From Mytilisepta virgata (Eukaryota > Mollusca > Bivalvia > Mytilida > Mytilidae): a stretch of DNA of 64,000 nucleotides. Positions 56,455-64,000 of this stretch are shown piece after piece. The stretch spans positions 3,410,001-3,474,000 of the forward strand of contig JAPWFG010000020.1 of assembly GCA_028015205.1 (NCBI GenBank), given 5' to 3'. How positions within the stretch are numbered: the first letter of the stretch is position 1; every line of letters starts with the position of its first letter. The position numbers were made by a program, and so were the translations under genes. The notes under the pieces were generated by a model that saw only the letters and a list, made by a program, of their open reading frames with translations, searched no databases and was not told where the DNA came from.

Positions 56455-57005
56455 TGTTATATCTCCGTCTGTCCTTCTTGTGATTTAAACTCCTCGTTCA
56501 TTTTTAACTTCATGCATTTAATTTCTATACAGTATTATCACACACGGCATAGGAATGCGCAATAAGGTTTTATAATTTTGATTTTCAGAAGTTGGGACCC
56601 ACAGGAGTCGAACTTAGAAAATTGTGAATTTAAGCTTGTGACCTAAACTCTTCTTTCATTTTTCATTTTATATGCTATTGTCATAAACCATATTTAGATG
56701 CGCAATAAGATTAAAGAAATTTGATTTCAAAAATTGGGCACACAGGGTCACTTTATGCATTTTATTTCTATATACTGTTGTCATACTCTTTTTTAAAACT
56801 TTGGTCCCACAATGGTCGAATTAGGAAGTTTTAAATTTAAGGTTGTGACCTAAACAACTCTTTCATTTTTCATCTTATGCATTTTATTTCTATACAGTAT
56901 TGTCATACACTGTTTGTAGATGCGCAATAAGGTTTTAGAATTTTGATTTTCAAAAATTGGTTCGCAAATATGATTTTGAAAGTTGTCCATGGAGATACAC
57001 CATAG
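56455..57005 (-). repeat. Inverted copies of the ~155-bp satellite
   Basis: About four units in reverse orientation: 'CTCCTCGTTCATTTTTAACT', 'CATGCATTTAATTTCTATAC', 'GCGCAATAAGGTTTTA' and 'GTGACCTAAAC'. The first follows 'CTCCGTCTGTCC', the reverse of the ACGG-rich tail. The 50.9-51.8 kb array and this one therefore face each other. Confidence 0.78.
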
Positions 57006-59425
57006 CGGGGATGCTGTTGTTTCCAATTGCCTAAATCTATTTTTATTTGACCTTTTCAAGAAGAGAAATTTGAGAAAGATGGCTGAATAACCAGCATTGA
57101 GATACAATGGAACAGAAAAAACATTTTAACCGAACACGTTGTCAATATAGTCAAGAGTTGGAAAAGTATTTTTAAAGGTGTTAAAGAACGATTATTTCGG
57201 AGATTGTTTGTGCTGGCTTCATCAATCTCTTTTGTTGAAAAGTTAATTAGTTTTGAGTAGAAGCTGCGTGCATGTGTTTTGAACAATCTGTTTATTGACA
57301 AGAGTTAAAGTGTTATGATGACATCGTAAAATGTCCTGATAATTTATTTGCAGGAAGACATTAACGGCAGGGTATTCGAACAAGACAAAAAAAAAAACCG
57401 AAATATTTCCCAAATTTACATATTTCAGTGTTTACATAAAATAACATTTAAAATGATGAATGCTGACTAATGACAATAATTACTTAGTGTGAACAAGATC
57501 AAAATACATTCAAACAATCACCATAAAACAATTTAGATTTATCAGCAAACTAACCAGAATAAACAAGATTTCCCCAGTGTGTAATCTCTGCCATTCACGC
57601 ATAAACATTCGTAAATACATATTTTAATTTAAGTAAGGTTGTTTTATTTAATTATGGTTATATATTGAGACCTGGCATCTTTGCAGCGCAGTTAAATCTA
57701 AAGTAATCTATACGAAGTTTGCAACAAAACTGTACATCTCCAAATATCGTCTAATATTTTAAATATTTGAAAACAAATATCACTTAAAGCAAAAGGTAGA
57801 TAAAACGTACTGATCAAAAAGAAATTTTGTCAAAAATTCATGCATATGATTTTATGGAATATAGGCCCAGGTAGTTTAGGATCCTTTACCACTCATTAAA
57901 TCGGACAATGATGCATTATGAGAGGAAAAAATGTCAAACTGGGACATTGTAACGGTTGAACAGTAAGTGATGACTTGTAAAATTTACGGACATCTAGATA
58001 TTAATCTACTTAAGACCATTTTTCGTTTACGTTACTACATTTTTTTTTTATAATCCAAGGTTATGAAATTTAAGGGATATCCTCACATGGATGTCAGTGC
58101 AGGTGTGATCTTAAGTCGCTTAGGTAATCACAAGAATTGATAATGTACAGTATTAAATTGTTGATATGTTAACTTTGCTTTCGGTCTTATAATTCAAGCT
58201 TGGTCCTTAGATGTATTTTGGGTTTAACAGGTATACACCATTGTTTGACCACGTACATAAAGTGAATGTTTACATCACTTTGTTCTTGTGAAGATCTTGG
58301 GGTATTTGTGATGCAAGTTGGGTACTATCCATTTTTATTGAATCCGTCCCCAATTCAAACCTTACAAGTTGGTCCGGGTAATATTTTGGAATCTGTATTA
58401 AGATTTATGTTTGATGTTTAAATTTACGTTGTTATTTCAACTGAATGATTTGAAACGGGTATTCAAAGTCTATAAGACAAATAATTAACGATAATATTGT
58501 TTTCGTTGCATGAAGGTCTTATTGGCACGAAATTCATGACCTCCCTTTTTCCCCTCTTGAAAACTCATTTGTCAGATCTGTTATATTAAAAATATCAGAT
58601 TATTTTTTTTTCAAGAAATAAAGTAAACAAAATTGATTGTTTGAGTAGAGTTTAGAAAATTGTTTCTACATTACTTTAATTTGTCCCTTATAATGATGAG
58701 ACTAAGTAATGCTATAAAGACAGAAAAAATGATTGCATTATAGTAAATTACAATTTTCCAGCAAGATTTTCCAGTAAACTGTTGTAGGCGGATAAAAACT
58801 GCGTCCTTTTTTAGACTTCAAACATATAGCTTATTACAGTATTCTCCCTTGAGAGTAATTCCATCAAACTGTCATTCAGATCACATATAAACCAACCAAC
58901 AGGGCGTTGTAATTGGACATTTCTTATTTAAACTTCTCATACAATCCACCAGATCAGGGATACAACAGAACTATGCAGGACTTTCGCAGCTCTTATGGAT
59001 GATGTGAGTTTATTTATTATTTTCTTTTCTTTTTATTATTTCATTTATTATTTCACTAATTTATCATGTATTTCCCAGAATGCTTTGGTGATTTTAAGCT
59101 TTCCAAAGTTTTTGTCACAAGATTACTTGACGAAAATTAATCCAGTAATACGCATTGCATCTACGTTACAAGTTAGATGTCTGAATTAATTTTATATTAA
59201 ATTAACCGTAGATGCACAGTATATCATGAAGAGCCCATTTAGGTCCTATCCTTTTCAAAATCTATTAAGTAAAATATTTAGATTAAAAAAGAATGCCAAA
59301 ATAACTAGATTCGTATATGAATTTAAATTACTACCACTAAAATGATAGCACTGTTAGTGGACTTTTAGTACCCCGAGAGTATCATTCGCCTTGGTATTCA
59401 TTTTTCAGCTAAGACATATGCTTTT
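57006..59425. other. No gene recognised
   Basis: AT-rich. Isolated splice-like or promoter-like signals occur ('GAACA|GTAAGTG' near 57961; 'CATATAAACC' at 58885 with a 'GATGAT|GTGAGT' donor near 59003). They were not joined into a gene because no coding partner exon was found. Confidence 0.4.
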
Positions 59426-59427
59426 AA

Positions 59428-59702
59428 GGTGGTACCCAACACCTTGACTAAAATAAATTTGGCTTGTTTAATTTTCATAAAATTTTTAGGAAATATTTAC
59501 TTTGACCTGTTGACATAAATGTTGATTTTTTTTAGTAAATAGATTTTCAGACTTCATGGGAATAATTTCATTGAATATATAGCAGTTTGGCAAACATCAA
59601 TTTTGATCATAGAGAAGCTTAAGTTCTCTTTACTTATTAAATTTAATTAAAACGCTCTAGAGATTTTTAAGAGTTATCTCCCTGTAGTGTTGGGTACCAC
59701 CT
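59428..59702. mobile_element. MITE with TTAA duplication, 275 bp
   Basis: Termini 'GGTGGTACCCAACAC' and 'GTGTTGGGTACCACC' are perfect inverted repeats flanked by TTAA (59424-59427 and 59703-59706). The interior is AT-rich and non-coding. TTAA insertion links it to piggyBac- or Kolobok-type transposases. Its ends differ from those of the 13.1-kb element. Confidence 0.75.
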
Positions 59703-59706
59703 TAAG

Positions 59707-61760
59707 ATACTTGCGTAGATATTTTCAGTTGATAAATTTTGAAATTCTTATAAAAGTAACTCCCTCGGAAAAGTTGACTTTACCTGGATTTTGGAAACTA
59801 TTTGGTTGTATTGCTCACAAAGTTTTTATGGTTATTTTCTGGGTTTTTGATGAAGGTTTTTCCAGAAGTACGCATGCTCCTCAAGGTATTTAGAACCAGA
59901 ATTAATGTTATTAAAACAGGTAAAATCTTAAAAGAACTGAATAACTATTATTCAGTTTAAGTGGATTACATATGTACATTTTAACAAACCATGTTTTCCT
60001 CAGCAATACTTAAGGCCTAAAATGTTGAAAGCTGAAACAATAGACAGAATGTTATTGATCTGATTCAATAAAAAATGGCTAAAAAGTACCCCCCCCCCCC
60101 CCCTGGAAAATAAGTCTAAGAACCAACCTCATTAGTTTTCAATACCTTTAAGTGCAAAAGAAATAGAAATGAGGGATTTAAAAAAGCAGAGAAATAAGTT
60201 CCATGAATTAAAATAAACAACAAAACGGATACCAGGAAAGGTCAACAACGATATACTACACAATCAACGCCACCCAACACACAGATTCCCTGATAAAAAT
60301 TAACATAAAAAAAACATAAGCACAACATAGAGTCAAAATAGTCTGACTTCATGTAGACACTAACCAGTGGTGGGGTTAAACCGGTTTGTTGGTAACCCCT
60401 CTCCCCATCTATTCTAACACTCTCATATGATAGCTGTTTTGATAAATGTCTTTTGCATATTTCAGAAACTTGTTTAATAGAGTGTTTTGCTTCTCTAGGA
60501 CATATACCCTTCAATTAAGTGAAGCTTCCCTTTTCAATGATTATTCACTTAAGCTTTGTGTTTAAATTGTGACAATCTTTTAAATTTATCATCGACAACC
60601 CCTTTCTGAAAAATTTCGGAATATAACTCATGCAAGCATTACTACGGAAAAAACCAGTAGATCGGCTTCAAAGAGCCTGTATCACTTAACAGATATAGAA
60701 AGAATTAGAAATTAGACTTACAGTTTGACCTTAATCACTATTTCCATACAGTCTATAGGCCATAACAATTAAGTTCGGTTGACATGCGCAGATGGGGTCA
60801 ATTGATACAATTCTGAAATAAAAATGACCTTGAGAAGACTGTTGCAAAGTGTGCTGCCATCTGAAGGGTTTAAAAAGCTGTGTGAGAGAAAAAATGTTAA
60901 GTGTTTATCAATAATCATAAAAATGCAGACAGGAAAACCAAGGGAAAAATGTTTTCATTTCTTTATACTAATATTCATTGAGATTTAGAAATATTTTTTT
61001 TAAGCTTTAAAATGCTAGAACAGTACGTTTGTGTTGATTACCTCAGGAAAGCAATCTACAATACGTATATAATATAAATCATTAATAGAAAATTCTACAG
61101 ATTCTATATTTGTACTTTCTTGTAACTATGAACTAGTGCAACAGTATTTAATCCCAAATGAAAGGTCTCTAAATCAATTATGGTCATTTTACATCCATCA
61201 CTGATTGACTTCGAAGATTTTTTTTTACCTCATTTCCCATTAATACAAAGATTTCTACGTAATTAAGAAATAAGATATTTATTTAAACCCATATGTTCAT
61301 CCACAGTAGAAATAAGTGTCATTACTGAAATGTCGTGGATCTGGAATTATTTGAAATATGAATCGAGAGAAAAATTTTTGATTTAAGTTCAACCTGATGC
61401 TTGTAAACATGTTTTGATTTCGAACTAAATGTCATGTCTATTATTTCTGTGTACTAGATGAAGACAGTACAGACTTACATAAATCTTCATTTTTCAAATG
61501 GCTTTCCACAGGATTCAGTTATAACTAATACGGCGACTGTCGCTTTTAGTTGTTTTTTTGCACTTATTCTGCTCTGATAAAAGTGGGAGTAGAAACACCC
61601 GCAACTCTAGAATATTCATGAAACATAATCATGTAACAAGCCAGATCATTTCGTACCTCACAAGAAAAGTCTATTCGTCTTTTCTTATTTCCAATGCTAA
61701 AATTATTATTTTTTGGAGGAAAACTAGTTTAAAAAAATCTAACTTTGTGTTGTATCATTA
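59707..61760. other. No gene recognised
   Basis: AT-rich, with a C-run at about 60090-60102. A 90-codon minus-strand frame at 60242-60514 has no recognisable motif or exon signal and is left uncalled. Confidence 0.4.
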
Positions 61761-61873
61761 GTGTATATGTTATATTTCAAATTGTGTAAATTATAAATTT
61801 CAAAATGTATCTATAACATCTAATTTGTAGATACATTTTGAAATTTATAATTTACAAAATGGGACATATACAC
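61761..61873. repeat. Foldback palindrome, ~50-bp arms
   Basis: 'GTGTATATG' at 61761 is inverted at 61865-61873. The inner arms 'TAAATTATAAATTTCAAAAT' and 'ATTTTGAAATTTATAATTTA' are perfectly complementary, meeting at a ~20-bp loop around 61817. 'CATT' flanks both ends, too short to call a target duplication. Confidence 0.75.
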
Positions 61874-62050
61874 CATTGATGCACAATCCATTCATTACAT
61901 TTTCATATGGATATCTGAAAAACTGTTCTTTTTCTTGCATTATAATTTTTCCTTGTTAACTTTCTATAGATAATCTCAAATAATTACCGGTAGGAGTATT
62001 ATAGGTACGATTTCAACCAGATTTATATGAACTTTTTATAACGATTTGTG

Positions 62051-62603
62051 ATGACGTTCGAAACATTCCTGCTAATTTTACTTCCATTTTCCAAGGTAAA
62101 CCCTTTTGTTTCTTCTCTTATTAAAGTAACTTGCATGAATGGTATCTATATCGATTATAAATAACAGTTTATAACAGGACATTTATTGTTTGTGTGACAG
62201 TGACGGATATCGGAGCAAATAACTAACTACTGCCTATTTGTAATGTAAAAGTATACAAAAAATTGTCTGTTTATATTAGAAAGGCTGCATCTCTTCTTTA
62301 AACTAGAATTCATCTTTATTATAGTATCCTAAGATGTCATGATTATAATATTATATAGATAGCACCGTAACTAATTTATATATTTTACTTATTCTGTCAT
62401 TGTTTGCTCTTAAATATGTTATTGTACTTAAGCTGACCTCATGTTACACAATTGTATTTGTGTCTGAGAATGTTATCAATAATCTGAAATCCGAAATTCC
62501 GAAAGTCATTTCGTCTCCAAACAACCGAGTTATTGTCCATATGACTTTTTTTTCAAATGAGATTGTAAACAGCAATGACAATAGCCAACCAGATGGAAAC
62601 TAG
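62051..62603 (+). CDS. Candidate gene C: very small secreted protein, 71 aa, two exons
   Basis: Exon 1 (62051-62095) encodes 'MTFETFLLILLPFSK', signal-peptide-like, and ends 'CCAAG|GTAAAC' in phase 0. A 335-bp intron ends at 'TACTTAAG'. Exon 2 (62433-62603) keeps the frame from 'LTSCYTIVFVSENV' to 'NSQPDGN' then TAG. AATAAA at 62735 would serve as polyadenylation signal. The acceptor is weak, no TATA box fits the start, and only one cysteine is present. The second exon may equally be a chance frame. No family recognised. Confidence 0.25.
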
Positions 62604-63090
62604 AGGCCAATCAACCCATCAGAACAAACCAAATACAACTTAGCACTGCGCTGATGCGCAGCGCAATAACTATGATGATGAACTAATGAAATGGTACGAA
62701 TAATGCGAATGTTGCGAAATAATGATAATAATTAAATAAAATAAAAAAAAAATCTATTTTGACATTGATTAGTAGAGAAGTTTGAATGTCGCAACTCTGC
62801 AGAAAGATATGTTAAGCATTCCTGAAACTTAGTATTCTAACCCCTTTAGATATAATGCACATTATTTTATATAAGTAAATTATAGATTTTAACTAAAAGT
62901 CACTTTTTGAATAAAAAGACGTATTCATCGGTTGAGATGTAATATTCACTGGCGTTAAATTTCATGTGTTACTATTTTGAAATCAGGAAATTCTAATTCT
63001 ATAATAAAAGGAATGCTCTATTTTTATCGATCAACGAAAAAAAATTATTTTATTCATCGCATTTGCTCACAACAGCAAATGTCATAAATA

Positions 63091-63297
63091 GAAGCAGACG
63101 TACAGGACTCGGTGCCCAAAAAACCCAGATTTGTATCGTTGTCGGACGATGTCCTTCAAAGTATTTTGACAGATAAAGACGCATAAAACACCAAGAAGGC
63201 AACGAAGATAGCTGAAAGACTATTTCCAAAATATTTACACGAAAAAGAGCGACCCATCACTTGGATCGTTACAATTGACACAGTATGTCATCAGTAA
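63091..63297 (+). pseudogene. Fragment resembling N terminus of DUF3504/Crypton-type proteins
   Basis: The frame reads 'VPKKPRFVSLSDDVLQSILT', then 'DKDA', a TAA stop (63184-63186), and continues 'NTKKATKIAERLFPKYLHEK' to a stop at 63295. The pattern 'R-F-V ... D ... N-T-K-K-A-T ... F-x-x-Y-L-x-E-K' is one I associate with the N-terminal region of recombinase-derived DUF3504/KIAA1958-like proteins in molluscs. The internal stop and lack of any catalytic domain nearby make it a relic. The assignment is tentative. Confidence 0.4.
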
Positions 63298-64000
63298 CTG
63301 ATCCCCGGCCCCGATCTATAATACTACCATAAAAGACAAATATCAATTCCGAGAGCGCCAAATTTCAAATCGTCAGAATTTTTTTTCTGTTGCTCTTTTG
63401 TTCATTTCTGTAGTAAAATGATTATACTTTAACATATGCCTACATTTTAGCCCTTATTTCTCTCTAAACGGTTGTATTGGCTCATTTTAGTCCCATTTCT
63501 GATGAAATCATATTATCTCTGTCCGGTAGTGACAAACATTTGTATAATTTCCGCCAAATTTGACATATCCATAGACACTCTTGTGTTTGCCATTTTATTT
63601 TAGTTTTAATAAAATGTTGTTTATAGTACGTAGATGAGAAATAAAGTTTAGAAACTCTGACTTTTTAAGGGTCCAAAAATGGAAAAAGTCTTAATTTTAT
63701 TTAGACATGCCCTAGAACTCTTACATTTTTAGGATTAAGATTTTAATTATGTATCAGAATAATAATATTCAATTGGTTGATGGGCAATAAACTTTCGAAA
63801 TTTTGACTTCAGTTCGGATGTCAAAATTAAGTATTAGGGTGTTATTTCAGGCATGGTACTGCAACTGTTTAGTTTCGATTTTTCAGCTGCATGTGGTAAA
63901 GACACAACAGGAAATGCGAGTATTACTGTCATCTCTATCAACATCGACTATTAAATTCTTCTCGTCCTAAAGAAGCTAACAATCAATAAACTATAAATCA
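63298..64000. other. Mostly unassigned; possible terminal exon at 63887-63954
   Basis: After 'GTTTCGATTTTTCAG' at 63886 a phase-1 frame encodes about 20 residues ('ACGKDTTGNASITVISINID') before TAA at 63952. AATAAA follows at 63985. It could be the last exon of a plus-strand gene, but I found no matching upstream exon. Confidence 0.25.

Noticed and set aside
57900..57965. Exon ending in the strong donor 'GAACA|GTAAGTG'
   Set aside because: Frames upstream are short or closed and no partner exon was found.
60242..60514. 90-codon minus-strand frame
   Set aside because: No motif, signal peptide or exon signals. Indistinguishable from chance at this length.

Overview
This window is AT-rich eukaryotic, metazoan DNA with spliced genes, TATA boxes and AATAAA signals. 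It is dense in DNA transposons, MITEs, Penelope-like and tyrosine-recombinase retroelements, satellites and foldback repeats. The repeat vocabulary resembles a bivalve mollusc, most likely a mussel (Mytilus-like). Examples are the 'GGTCAAGTGAGCT' dispersed element, a tRNA-derived SINE with a conserved core, and Penelope-like copies of a type I associate with bivalves. The species is inference, because no search was possible. There are no bacterial operons, ribosome binding sites, rRNA genes, CRISPR arrays or intact tRNAs.

Two host genes can be assembled by eye, both for small secreted proteins. Gene A (+ strand, about 6319-9275) has a TATA box, a signal-peptide exon, a 2.26-kb intron and a second exon. 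It encodes a 127-aa six-cysteine secreted protein. Gene B (- strand, about 25012-22000) has a TATA box, a non-coding first exon, a signal-peptide exon and a final exon. It encodes a 113-aa precursor in which a two-cysteine peptide lies between an Arg-rich stretch and a Gly-Arg-Arg-Arg amidation-type site, as in a neuropeptide or peptide-hormone precursor. A third very small secreted candidate (62051-62603, +) is weaker.

Layout. 0-6 kb: satellites, dispersed repeats and a MULE transposase remnant. 6.3-9.3 kb: gene A. 9.5-12.9 kb: hairpins and tandem repeats. 13.1-17.9 kb: a TTAA-flanked, Kolobok-like element with a truncated THAP domain, a small nested MITE and an intact Tc1 element with a 335-aa DD34E transposase. 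18.5-19.7 kb: a 33-bp minisatellite. 22-25 kb: gene B, with a dispersed repeat in its intron. 28-37 kb: four degenerate tandem copies of a roughly 1.6-2.3-kb unit, interrupted by a dispersed element and a Penelope fragment. 38-44 kb: a MITE, a 379-bp-period duplication and a decayed Penelope element. 45.5-47.5 kb (-): a decayed Ngaro/DIRS-like retroelement with RNase H, tyrosine recombinase and SGNH hydrolase. 47.5-48.7 kb: a tudor-like pseudogene and a Harbinger-type MITE. 50.5-57 kb: a CCAAT/X-box/CRE cluster, foldback palindromes, a 155-bp satellite in both orientations, a SINE and a Penelope 3' fragment. 57-64 kb: a TTAA MITE, another foldback, candidate gene C and a recombinase-associated fragment.

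Apart from genes A and B and the Tc1 transposase, every recognisable coding region is a broken mobile-element relic. The longer unlisted open frames mostly run through satellites or repeats.
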